From: Rhodocyclaceae bacterium UBA1310
GTDB lineage: Bacteria > Pseudomonadota > Gammaproteobacteria > Burkholderiales > Rhodocyclaceae
Assembly (NCBI GenBank): GCA_002307175.1
Contig: DBTS01000064.1
Coordinates: 4,580-68,579 of the forward strand
Direction of reading: 5' to 3'
Length of the DNA: 64,000 nucleotides
Both the position numbers and the translations under genes were made by a program. Positions 51,017 through 59,377 of this stretch are shown one piece after another. The notes below the pieces were generated by a model. The model was given only the letters and a program-made list of their open reading frames with translations, was not told the DNA's origin and did not search any database. The stretch's first letter is position 1, and each line of letters begins with the position of its first letter.

Positions 51017-52228
51017 ATGAAGCAATTGCCTGTTACTGTCCTGTCCGGGTTTCTCGGTGCGGGGAAAACCACTCTTCTCAAGCACATTCTGGAAAATCGG
51101 GAAAACCGTCGTGTCGCACTGATCGTCAACGACATGTCGGAAGTCAACATCGACGCGGAGCTCGTCCGCCAGGGCGGTGCGGCACTCTCACGTACCGACG
51201 AGAAGATGATCGAGATGAGCAATGGATGCATCTGCTGCACGCTGAGGGAAGATCTGCTCATTGAAGTGCGAAGGCTGGCAGAGGAGAAAAGGTTTGATTA
51301 CCTGGTGATCGAATCGACTGGCATCTCGGAGCCCATGCCAGTCGCCGAAACCTTTACCTTTACAGACGAACTCGGGCGTAGCCTGGGCGATATCGCCAGG
51401 CTCGACACCATGGTAACCGTCGTGGACGCCTGCAACTTCCTGCGTGACTACCACTCGCGTGACAGCCTGCAGGAGCGTGGCGAGTCGACGGGGAATGAGG
51501 ATGACCGAACGGTTGTAGACCTGCTCGTCGAGCAGATCGAATTCTGCAATGTAGTTGTTCTCAACAAGATCGACCTGGTCACTGTTGAAGACAAAAAACA
51601 TCTGCACGGCATTATCGCCAGCCTTAACCCGCAGGCACGTATCATCGAAGCAATGTTCGGCCAGATTCCCCTTGATACGGTACTGGATACCGGCCTGTTC
51701 GATTTCGACCAGGCGGCCCAGGCTCCCGGCTGGCTGCAGGAATTGCGTGGCAGCCATATCCCCGAGTCGGAAACCTACGGAATCACGAGCTTTGTCTATC
51801 GCGCCCGCAAACCGTTTCATCCGGCACGCCTGTGGCAGGCCATGCACCAGCCCTGGCACGGTGTTCTCCGTTCCAAAGGGTATTTCTGGCTCGCCACGCG
51901 CATGGAAGTAGCGGGTGAATGGGCGCTGGCGGGTTCTGTGAAGCGGCATGGACCTGCCGGCATGTGGTGGGCCTGTGTGGATCGTGAGCAATGGCCGCAG
52001 GATGATGAGGAACGCGCCAGAATAATGGAACGCTGGGATCCTACTTTTGGTGATCGCCGTCAGGAACTTGTGGTGATCGGCAGCAATATGGATGAGTCAG
52101 GTCTGCGCCGCATGCTGGATGCCTGCCTGCTCACCGATGCGGAACTGCTCGCCGGCCCCTTCGCGTGGTCGGCCATGCAGGATCCCTTTCCGCACTGGTA
52201 CCGGCTGAACGAAGAGTTTGATGCCTGA
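51017..52228 (+). CDS. zigA: COG0523 GTP-dependent metal chaperone (ZigA-like)
   Basis: 403 residues. Walker A GFLGAGKTT (11-19), the family metal site C-x-C-C (Cys71, Cys73, Cys74 in NGCICCTLRED), a G3-like ESTGISEP segment and G4 NKIDLV. The C-terminal CobW_C domain follows (YGITSFVYRARKPFHPARLW). Zur-controlled members deliver zinc to client enzymes when zinc is scarce. The start at 51017 has CGGAG five bases upstream; the ATG at 51014 is too close. It follows DUF1826 by 20 bases. Confidence 0.93.
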   Translation: MKQLPVTVLSGFLGAGKTTLLKHILENRENRRVALIVNDMSEVNIDAELVRQGGAALSRTDEKMIEMSNGCICCTLREDLLIEVRRLAEEKRFDYLVIESTGISEPMPVAETFTFTDELGRSLGDIARLDTMVTVVDACNFLRDYHSRDSLQERGESTGNEDDRTVVDLLVEQIEFCNVVVLNKIDLVTVEDKKHLHGIIASLNPQARIIEAMFGQIPLDTVLDTGLFDFDQAAQAPGWLQELRGSHIPESETYGITSFVYRARKPFHPARLWQAMHQPWHGVLRSKGYFWLATRMEVAGEWALAGSVKRHGPAGMWWACVDREQWPQDDEERARIMERWDPTFGDRRQELVVIGSNMDESGLRRMLDACLLTDAELLAGPFAWSAMQDPFPHWYRLNEEFDA

Positions 52229-52318
52229 GCCGGCATCATCGCGATGAATTTGAACAGCCCCTGCCATTTTCAGGACGGGGCTGAGGAATCTCACAGGATA
52301 ACCGCAGGGAGTTCGTAA

Positions 52319-52594
52319 ATGCCAATTTATCAGTATGCGCCGGAAGCGGGAAACTGCCCACAGTGCGGCGGGCATTTCGATGTCATCCAGAAGATAGACG
52401 ATCCACCGCTGACGCTTTGTCCCCAATGCGACAGACCGGTTCATCGTGAAATCTGTCCTGTCGCATTGGGCGGCAGCCTGCAGTTGCAACCCTCCGATGT
52501 CGAGCGCAATGGCTTCGTGCAATATCGGCGCCTGGAGCACGGTGTTTATGAAAAAACAGCTGGCAAAGGCCCGGATCATCTTTTTGCTGACTAA
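52319..52594 (+). CDS. Zinc-ribbon protein (FmdB-like)
   Basis: 91 residues. The N-terminal zinc ribbon is MPIYQYAPEAGNCPQCGGHFDVIQKIDDPPLTLCPQCDRPVHRE, with two C-P-x-C knuckles spaced as in the FmdB/CxxC_CxxC_SSSS family. The remainder is polar and probably flexible. AGGGAG is seven bases before the ATG. It is the third gene of the rightward zinc operon. A zinc-binding protein induced by zinc starvation is odd and suggests a regulatory or storage role (inference). Confidence 0.8.
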   Translation: MPIYQYAPEAGNCPQCGGHFDVIQKIDDPPLTLCPQCDRPVHREICPVALGGSLQLQPSDVERNGFVQYRRLEHGVYEKTAGKGPDHLFAD

Positions 52595-52595
52595 A

Positions 52596-52664
52596 CACGC
52601 ATATCCAAGGTTTCCGCTGATTACGGAAGGGCTTATCAGGACTTCCAATAACCAGACAGGATAG
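52596..52664 (+). pseudogene. Relic of an adhE-type 3' end
   Basis: In one frame the stretch encodes AYPRFPLITEG, resembling ANPRFPLISEI near the AdhE C-terminus. It then jumps to the 22 bases identical to adhE 46761-46782 (which encode YYGRAYQD in adhE) in another phase. The pattern fits a tandem or second adhE end that lost about 25 bases between two ATTACGGA-like repeats. It is too short to code for anything. Confidence 0.45.
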
Positions 52665-52675
52665 TCATACTGCGG

Positions 52676-52700
52676 GGGAGCCGATGTGGCTCCCTTTTTT
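52676..52700 (+). terminator. Strong rho-independent terminator
   Basis: GGGAGCC (52676-52682) pairs with GGCTCCC (52688-52694) around GATGT, followed directly by six T. It ends the zinc operon but sits only 24 bases before the next start codon. Confidence 0.9.
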
Positions 52701-52723
52701 GTTGCTGCATTGGCGATACCAAC

Positions 52724-53098
52724 ATGCATCCAACCGAAATGATCCGCCCGTACGATCTTGAAGGGCTACTGCATCTTCTGCCGTCATCGCAAGGTGGCAG
52801 AACGGCACCCGCTTACACTGGCTATCGACCTGCGCACAAGCTCTACGACAACTATTTGAGTTCTGGCATTCACGACTATCCCGAAACAGGGCTGGCGCGG
52901 CCAGGAGAAACTACGCCCACGAGGGTGTGGCTGATTACGCCGGAAGTGTATCCAGGCAGCCTGTGGGTGGGGCGTGTGCTGGATATTTCCGAAGGGCAGC
53001 GCTGCGTGGGTTCATTCACGATCACCCTGGTATGCAAGCCCATCTTGATTGGAGAGCCCTCAGAATACTCGCCACAATGGAAGGCACCGGATCTCTGA
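52724..53098 (+). CDS. Stand-alone EF-Tu domain 3-like protein
   Basis: 124 residues. It aligns with the C-terminal beta-barrel (domain 3) of elongation factor Tu. SSQGGRTAPAYTGYRP corresponds to the EF-Tu GGR-x-TP-x3-GYRP segment. ARPGETTPTRVWLITPEV matches PGDN-x-V-x-L-I-x-P, and VLDISEGQRCVGSFTI matches FAIREGGRTVGAGVV. There is no GTPase domain. In EF-Tu this barrel contacts tRNA and EF-Ts; here the role is unknown. The strong terminator just upstream leaves no room for a normal promoter, so expression is uncertain. A start at 52739 is possible. Confidence 0.7.
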   Translation: MHPTEMIRPYDLEGLLHLLPSSQGGRTAPAYTGYRPAHKLYDNYLSSGIHDYPETGLARPGETTPTRVWLITPEVYPGSLWVGRVLDISEGQRCVGSFTITLVCKPILIGEPSEYSPQWKAPDL

Positions 53099-53186
53099 GG
53101 TAGTAGCCGCCCGGGTTCTTTATGTTTGCAACAGCACTCACTCTCGGAAGATTGGGGCGTGAAGATGAGCGGTAGTTCCTCTGTTT

Positions 53187-54137
53187 TCAATCGGGCTGTC
53201 GCTCATGATGCTCCGCAAACTCCTTGCGGATGGCTTCGCTGACAAGTTGCATTGGAACGGAATAGTGGCGATTACGGCGATGAATCAGGCCGTAGCTGGT
53301 CAGATGAACTGTTAGCGGTACAGGCAGGCGTTCGAGCATGCCGATGTTGCGGTAGAAGGCGAGCAGGGATTTCGGCATCAAGGTAACCATATCCGTTTGC
53401 TGCACCATGGAAAAGGTCAGGGTTGTCGAGGCCGTCTCCACGAGATTCTGTGGTGCCGCCAACTGAGCCTCGCGGAAGATCTGGTTGAATATCTCGCGCA
53501 GCGGAGTAGGGCGGGGCTGCACCACCCATGGATATTGGCTCAGCGCGGCCAGACTGGTTTCTGCGCGGACAAGTTCTGGATGCCCCTTTCGCGCCACAAC
53601 CTCAATGAACTCCTCTCCGAAAGCCTCAAACGCCAGTTCTTCGCTTTTCCACCCGAACGGAATACGCGCCGCCAGCAGATCCAGTTCGCCGCATTCAAGC
53701 GCTTTTAATAGAACGTCACTGGTATCGACAGCAACGAAGATTTCGAGTTTCGGATGACTCGCCTTGAGCCGCCCCAACGCACGCGGAATCAGGCTACCGG
53801 CCAGGGACCCCATGGCGCCGATTCTCAGTTTGCCAAGATTGCCTTCGTGCAGCGCGGCAAGTTCAGAGTGAAAAGCCTCAATGTCAGCAAACACCAGCCG
53901 GGCGTGGTGGATCGCCGCATCCCCCAGTGCATTTGGCAGAAGGCCACGAGAGGTCCGTTGAAACAGCGTTTCTCCCACCAATCCTTCCAGCTCATGCAGC
54001 GCCTTCGTTACAGCAGGTTGCGTCAAGGCCATGGCTTCGGCGCAACGCCGAAGAGAGCCGTTCTCGCCCAGCAGATACAGCAATTGCAGATGTCTCAGGC
54101 GCAACCTGCTGCGCACGTGTTCCAGCGAATGAATCAT
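53187..54137 (-). CDS. LysR-family regulator divergent from L-fuconate dehydratase
   Basis: 316 residues. The N-terminal helix-turn-helix (LRHLQLLYLLGENGSLRRCAEAMALTQPAVTKALHELEGLVGETLFQRTSRGLLP) is followed by a LysR_substrate domain (about 95-300). It is close to the GbpR/pcaQ-like branch that often controls sugar-acid or aromatic genes. It is divergent from the dehydratase gene with 151 bases between, the classic LysR arrangement, so it likely controls that gene with a sugar acid or its keto product as inducer (inference). Confidence 0.9.
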   Translation of the reverse strand: MIHSLEHVRSRLRLRHLQLLYLLGENGSLRRCAEAMALTQPAVTKALHELEGLVGETLFQRTSRGLLPNALGDAAIHHARLVFADIEAFHSELAALHEGNLGKLRIGAMGSLAGSLIPRALGRLKASHPKLEIFVAVDTSDVLLKALECGELDLLAARIPFGWKSEELAFEAFGEEFIEVVARKGHPELVRAETSLAALSQYPWVVQPRPTPLREIFNQIFREAQLAAPQNLVETASTTLTFSMVQQTDMVTLMPKSLLAFYRNIGMLERLPVPLTVHLTSYGLIHRRNRHYSVPMQLVSEAIRKEFAEHHERQPD

Positions 54138-54288
54138 GGCAGTGAAAACCTTTGGTTATGGCTTATGAAGAAAGATTCAATTTTCGTAATCACAAGCATG
54201 ACGGACACTGTTTGCCATCCGCAATTGCTGCAAGCCCCAGGATTGGGGAAACAGCCGGAAATCCAGACTCAATCGAGGAGACATCAAT

Positions 54289-55620
54289 ATGGCAACAACG
54301 ATAACGAATGTGCTTGTCCGCGACATCCGCTTTCCCACCTCCCGCAACCAGGATGGCTCGGATGCCATGAATGGTTCCGGCGATCATTCCGCCACCTACG
54401 TTACGCTGCAGACGGATTCCACCGACGGACTTGTCGGCAATGGCCTCACCTTCACCATCGGGCGCGGCAACGATCTGTGCGTCGAAGCCGTCAAGGCATT
54501 GGCGAAGCTCTTCGTCACCGGCCATACGCTTGAGGAAATCACCGCAAACTTCGGCGAATTCTGGCACCGTATCGTTGCCGGAGACTGTCAGTTGCGGTGG
54601 GTGGGGCCGGAAAAGGGGGTCGTGCATCTGGCAACCTCTGCACTCGTCAACGCTATCTGGGACCTGTGGGCCAAAAAATCCGGCAAACCGGTCTGGAAGC
54701 TCCTTGTCGACATGCCGCCTGAAGAATTGGTGCGCTGTATCGACTTTACCTATATCACCGATGTGCTCACGCCCCACGAGGCGCTGGCTATCCTGCGGCG
54801 CGCCCAGAAAGGCAAGGCTGAGCGGGAAAAGGAAATGCTCGAAGAGGGATTCCCCGGCTATACCACTGCTGCCGGCTGGTTGGGCTACTCTGAAGAGAAA
54901 ATGCGTCGTCTGGCCCGCGAAGCGGTTGCCGCCGGATGGACTCACCTCAAACAGAAGGTCGGTGCCGATATCGAGCAGGATATCCGCCGCGCCCGCATCC
55001 TGCGCGAAGAGCTCGGCTGGGAGCGCAAACTCATGATGGACGCCAACCAGGTATGGGGCGTCGATGAAGCGATCTGCAACATGCGCCGACTCGCCGAATT
55101 TGATCCTCTGTGGATCGAGGAGCCCACCAGCCCGGATGACATTCTCGGGCATGCCACCATCCGCAGCCGCCTCGCGCCCATTGGCGTCGCCACCGGCGAG
55201 CATGCCCATAACCGGGTGATGTTCAAGCAATTCTTCCAGGCAGGTGCGATGGACTTCTGCCAGCTTGATCCGGCACGTCTGGGAGGGCTCAACGAAGTTC
55301 TTGCCGTCGTATTGATGGCCGCGAAGTTCGGGGTGCCGGTATGCCCGCACGGGGGTGGCATTGGCCTGTGCCAGTACTCGCTGAATGTGGTGCTGTTCGA
55401 CTATATTGCGGTTTCCGCCTCGCTGGAGCGGCGGGTGCTGGAATATGTCGAACATCTCCAGGAGCACTTCCTGGATCCCGTGGTGATCCGCCAGGGACGT
55501 TATATCCCCTTGCAGCAGCCCGGCTATGGGGTCAGCATGAAGACCCAGGTGCTGAGTGCTTTTGAGTACCCGCAAGGCAGTGAGTGGCGGGCAATGCAGG
55601 CAGGCAGCCAATACGCCTGA
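54289..55620 (+). CDS. fucD: L-fuconate dehydratase (enolase superfamily)
   Basis: 443 residues. The mandelate-racemase-like active site is complete: Lys221-x-Lys223 (HLKQKVGAD), metal ligands Asp251 (MMDANQ), Glu277 (WIEEPT) and Glu304 (ATGEHAHN), and His354 (CPHGGGIGL). All are offset by three from the positions I recall for Xanthomonas FucD. It dehydrates L-fuconate to 2-keto-3-deoxy-L-fuconate; related enzymes also accept L-galactonate, altronate and talonate, which may matter beside the galactonate operon. GAGGAG precedes the ATG. Confidence 0.92.
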   Translation: MATTITNVLVRDIRFPTSRNQDGSDAMNGSGDHSATYVTLQTDSTDGLVGNGLTFTIGRGNDLCVEAVKALAKLFVTGHTLEEITANFGEFWHRIVAGDCQLRWVGPEKGVVHLATSALVNAIWDLWAKKSGKPVWKLLVDMPPEELVRCIDFTYITDVLTPHEALAILRRAQKGKAEREKEMLEEGFPGYTTAAGWLGYSEEKMRRLAREAVAAGWTHLKQKVGADIEQDIRRARILREELGWERKLMMDANQVWGVDEAICNMRRLAEFDPLWIEEPTSPDDILGHATIRSRLAPIGVATGEHAHNRVMFKQFFQAGAMDFCQLDPARLGGLNEVLAVVLMAAKFGVPVCPHGGGIGLCQYSLNVVLFDYIAVSASLERRVLEYVEHLQEHFLDPVVIRQGRYIPLQQPGYGVSMKTQVLSAFEYPQGSEWRAMQAGSQYA

Positions 55621-55637
55621 TCAAAGCGGGAAGGGCA

Positions 55638-55671
55638 CAGGAGGGCCGGAGCAATGCGGGCCACCCTCCTG
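55638..55671. terminator. Hairpin between fucD and the SGNH hydrolase gene
   Basis: CAGGAGGG and CCCTCCTG arms enclose a GC-rich loop between two convergent genes. No T run; it may be a weak bidirectional terminator. Confidence 0.45.
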
Positions 55672-55686
55672 TTCGGGTCTCTGGCT

Positions 55687-56547
55687 TCAGATACGCCCGG
55701 GGAAACGTTCGCGCAGTGCCGCCACAAATCGCTTCGTCACCGTCTTGAATCCATCCGGTGTGGGATGCAGCTCATTGGCCCACTGAGACGGTAGCAGGCA
55801 CCCCTGGGTGCGCACATAGATAAAATTGTTTGATGCCTGCGCCTCAAGATCCGCCAGCAGTGCATCAAACCGCAACAGAAGCGTTTTCACAATTTTGGTA
55901 CCCACACTGGCATCCTGCCAGCCGCGATCCTCCAGGCCCGGCTTGAGCCACGGGCCGATGCAGCAGACACCTTCGCCCGTGGGAATCGCGAAATCGTAGG
56001 CATGGCCAAAGACAGGTGTTCCCGGGGCAAACCTGTCACGCGCCTGGAACAGATCCGTATATGCGGCGACGACACCAAGGATATCGGCCAGCCGTGCCTC
56101 ATCAATCGCTTTCGAACTATCGTTCCCAACAGCCTGGGCATCTTTCAGCCAGAGCCGAAACTGGTCACCCGCCAGATCGTTGCCACCACCTGAAAACAGG
56201 ATGGCATCAAATTTCCCGTTATCCGGATTGCGCAAGGCATCGATCAGCTCATGCAGCTTCTTGACGCCAAGCATCGCCTCCGCAGCCTCGCCATAATGTG
56301 CCAGGGAAAGGATCTCAGGCGCCTGGGTGTGCAGGCCCTTCAACTGATCGATAATCCCGCTGTGGTGGGTCAGTGGCAAAGGGTAATCAAACCAGCTGTC
56401 GCCCTGCGCCAACAGATTCAGGGTCGAAGACGCAGCCAATCCCTTTTCCGCAGCAACCGTTGCAATCCTCGCCTGGTGGTTCTGGATGCGTTGTTGCTTT
56501 TCAGACTCGATAGCAGATCTGAGCTTCTGATACTCAAGCAAGTCCAT
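55687..56547 (-). CDS. SGNH/GDSL hydrolase family protein
   Basis: 286 residues. Block I GDSW (AQGDSWFDYP, nucleophile Ser), block III GGGND (FSGGGNDLAGD) and block V with H-P-T (NELHPTPDGFKTV, catalytic His) are all visible, so the esterase triad is intact. There is no signal peptide; the N-terminal 35 residues are a charged helix (EYQKLRSAIESEKQQRIQNHQARI), possibly coiled-coil. The substrate is unknown. It lies downstream of the MFS gene on the same strand across a terminator, so it probably has its own promoter. GGAGG precedes the ATG. Confidence 0.88.
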   Translation of the reverse strand: MDLLEYQKLRSAIESEKQQRIQNHQARIATVAAEKGLAASSTLNLLAQGDSWFDYPLPLTHHSGIIDQLKGLHTQAPEILSLAHYGEAAEAMLGVKKLHELIDALRNPDNGKFDAILFSGGGNDLAGDQFRLWLKDAQAVGNDSSKAIDEARLADILGVVAAYTDLFQARDRFAPGTPVFGHAYDFAIPTGEGVCCIGPWLKPGLEDRGWQDASVGTKIVKTLLLRFDALLADLEAQASNNFIYVRTQGCLLPSQWANELHPTPDGFKTVTKRFVAALRERFPGRI

Positions 56548-56650
56548 GATGCCTCCTCATTGTTCGAAAGCGGGTGGTACCACACCTGAACTTATTCTCG
56601 CGCAATGACAAAGAGATTAAACGTGCCGATTGGTACATGCCGGGCAACCG

Positions 56651-56684
56651 AAAAAAAGCCCGCCGGCAAATTTGCACGGCGGGC
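56651..56684 (-). terminator. Rho-independent terminator of the MFS gene
   Basis: On the minus strand GCCCGCCG and CGGCGGGC form an eight-pair stem, with GCAAATTTGC extending inside, followed by seven T (seven A at 56651-56657 on the plus strand). Confidence 0.9.
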
Positions 56685-56713
56685 CCAGGGGAGGTGAACG
56701 AATTTCTTGTGGC

Positions 56714-58063
56714 TTAGAGCGCGTGTTCGGCTTCCGCCTCCGCCTCCGCTTTCGTTTCCGCGATGGCGGCAGCCGGCTTCTTCTCATTACCAAGCAGGCT
56801 CAGCAGCAACACGCTGACAAAGCACAGAACGGCAACCACCAGGAACCCGATGCTTGAACTGCCAGACATCTTGTCGGCATACGCCTGGATCTGCGGAGAA
56901 ACAAACCCGCCCAGATTCCCGATTGATCCGATGAAGGCAATTCCTGCCGCTGCTCCGGTGCCGCCCAGATAGCGCGTCGGCAGGCTCCAGAATACCGGCT
57001 GGCAAGCCACCAAACCAGGGATTGCAATGCAGAAGGCAATCAACGTAAAGACCGGCGAAGTGGTGACGGAAAGGGAGGCAAACGCGACAATTCCAGCGAA
57101 CAACATGCCTCCCGCCACAAGCCGGTGATTATCGTGCTTGTCGGCATACTTGCTGGCCACCCGCATGGCAATGATTGTGCACAGCCAGGGCAGCATCAGC
57201 AGAAGGCCTATCATCGTATCGATCTTCCCGCCCATGGTTGAGGCCAGTTTTGAGGGGAGGTAGAAAGCGAGCGGTGCGTTGCCGATCTGGATGCAGAAAT
57301 AAATGGCGATGAACATCAGCACACGGCCACTCTTGAGAACTCCGAATACGGAATTCGGTGCAGACGATGTCTTCTCTTTTTCTTCCGCTTCGATAACCGA
57401 CACCAGGGTGTTCTTTTCATCCTGTGTCAGCCATTTGGCATGTTGCGGGCGGCTATCCAGATAGAAAAATGCAAAAATCCCCACGACCACCGAAGCAGAC
57501 CCCTCAATCAGGAACATCCATTGCCAGTTGGCCAGCCCGAAAGGATTCGGGGTGTCGAGGATAAAGCCTGAAATAGGGCTGCCGATAAGCATCGCAATCG
57601 GTACGCCAAAGTAGAAAAGCCCAGTTGCACGGGTGCGCTGCTTTGCCGGAAACCAGTAGGTCAGGTACAGAATGATGCCTGGGAAAAATCCGGCTTCGGC
57701 AGCACCAAGCAGGAAGCGAATAGTGTAGAAGGTGGTCTCTGTATGGGCAAACATCGTCATGGCGGAGACAATGCCCCAGGTCACCATGATGCGACTCATC
57801 CAGAATTTCGCACCGACCTTATGCAGCATCAGATTGCTGGGCACTTCGAAAAAGGCGTAACCGATAAAAAATATACCGGCACCCAGGGCATAGGCTGCAC
57901 TGCTCAGACCCGTGTCCGCCTGAAAGGCGATCTTTGCAAAGCCTACGTTGGCGCGATCTACAAATGCCAGTGCGTACATGAATGCAAGAAAGGGAAGCAA
58001 CCTGATGGCGGCTTTCCTGACAGCGCTGTCGAGCAGGGCAGACCTAAGGTCTTTTGAGCTCAT
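56714..58063 (-). CDS. MFS transporter, anion:cation symporter (ACS) family
   Basis: 449 residues with about 12 membrane segments. The opening AAIRLLPFLAFMYALAFVDRANVGFAKIAFQ is the ACS signature (as in tartrate, galactonate, glucarate and hexuronate carriers). An Ala/Glu-rich cytoplasmic tail (AAAIAETKAEAEAEAEHAL) ends it. It probably imports a sugar acid for the nearby L-fuconate or galactonate pathways. AAAGGAG precedes the ATG at 58063; the frame is open 14 codons further. Confidence 0.92.
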   Translation of the reverse strand: MSSKDLRSALLDSAVRKAAIRLLPFLAFMYALAFVDRANVGFAKIAFQADTGLSSAAYALGAGIFFIGYAFFEVPSNLMLHKVGAKFWMSRIMVTWGIVSAMTMFAHTETTFYTIRFLLGAAEAGFFPGIILYLTYWFPAKQRTRATGLFYFGVPIAMLIGSPISGFILDTPNPFGLANWQWMFLIEGSASVVVGIFAFFYLDSRPQHAKWLTQDEKNTLVSVIEAEEKEKTSSAPNSVFGVLKSGRVLMFIAIYFCIQIGNAPLAFYLPSKLASTMGGKIDTMIGLLLMLPWLCTIIAMRVASKYADKHDNHRLVAGGMLFAGIVAFASLSVTTSPVFTLIAFCIAIPGLVACQPVFWSLPTRYLGGTGAAAGIAFIGSIGNLGGFVSPQIQAYADKMSGSSSIGFLVVAVLCFVSVLLLSLLGNEKKPAAAIAETKAEAEAEAEHAL

Positions 58064-59377
58064 AGTTTCGTCTCCTTTATCGTTTGTCTTTCGTTGCCAG
58101 TTCATTTCAGAATGAGAACCGACAATATGCTGATAGGTTTTTGTTTTATTTCATTTCCTGAGTACTTGTATCCTCCTTGATCGTTCGGCTTCTCGGGCAC
58201 TCTCGCCGGTTTGACAGGCAATGCGATGGTGTGTCGGTCACCGCATTGATCAGGCCCTGCCCACTTTTGAATCAACAGTCCGAAAAACTTGCTTGGGGAC
58301 CAGCATTGCGCAAAGATCAAGTGGCTATAAGGAGGGGTTTCACCAAGGCGCTGAATCACCCAAATCATGATTTGCATGAATTTGCGTACCCCGCGTTTCC
58401 TTCACTTTTGCCACTTCATCGCCACACCTATAACGCAACGCTTATGCCAGTATCTAAGTTATTGATTTGAAAAAGCACACGCGTAATGCGTGTTTCAGAA
58501 TCGGAATTCCTGTGTTGCATTTTTGAAACGCACATCGAGTTGCCTGGCGATACATATCGACACAGAGTGTGATCTCCGGAAACCTTTGGCAGTCTCTGCC
58601 AGGCCCTCTGAAATGCGTACTGCACTCTGGTGGCACACGGAACGCGGACATTCCCCGCGCACCATACGTACGCACCCACCAAGTGGCTTAATCGTTTGCC
58701 TGCCATGCCATGCTCTGAGGTGGAGCCTGTATCCACCAGGCCACTCCGGCTTCTGCCACGCATGAACAACATGCCAATCAACTATCTATGGCATTGCCAG
58801 GGCATCCTGGAAGGGGCTTGCAACAGCAAAATACATCACCCCTGCGCGGGGATGAGTGACAGAACCAGGCGCGGCTCCAGCTCCAGCTCCAATCCGGGGA
58901 GAAAGCGGGCTGAAAACAGCAGAATATTCAAATGAAATTGTTCCGCTGCTGGCAGAGAGCGAGGTGGGCAATCCGGTTCAGGCGAGCCATTCTTCTCTGT
59001 CGAAAACACCAGAATCCTGATTTGAGCCGCACTAGCGCAGGAATGGCACGCCACACGGGCAGGAAGAGGCGGGGCCACTTCCTGCCAATTCGGGCGTGAT
59101 GATTGTTGTGCAGAGCGCGAAGGGGATGCTTCATGTTTTCAGCCTGTTTTGCTGAGTAACAATTCCACACCCAATAGCAAGGCGGATTAAGCCGCAACAT
59201 CGCGGCCTGCCGGAAAATTTGCGACTTATCCAGGAAGTGTCTGTTGGCGCCTGAAGCAGCGACGATCCGCCTGATGAGGTAAAATCCCCCGCTGTCGGGC
59301 AAGGCATCTGCACAATCCCGACGTACCCTGGGGCTTGCGTGTCACCGGGGCACCCGTTTTTCCATCAGTCAATAATC
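58064..59377. other. Long gene-poor stretch
   Basis: No convincing gene in either strand across 1.3 kb; the open frames here have no family resemblance and poor codon bias. It holds a terminator-like hairpin for leftward transcription (ACACGC/GCGTGT at 58477-58493, followed leftward by GC and T5), a pair of GTTTCA and TGAAAC half-sites around 58492-58536 like those of the sigma-54 activator, and a short CAGCTC repeat near 58877. Upstream control of the MFS gene must lie at its left end. Confidence 0.5.

Noticed and set aside
58873..58897. Short CAGCTC tandem repeat considered as a microsatellite or CRISPR trace
   Set aside because: Only about three units, no spacers, no regular period beyond 6 bases.
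58928..59302. Minus-strand frame of 124 codons in the gene-poor region
   Set aside because: Composition is irregular (many Arg, Trp, Cys and His), there is no clear Shine-Dalgarno and no recognisable motif.
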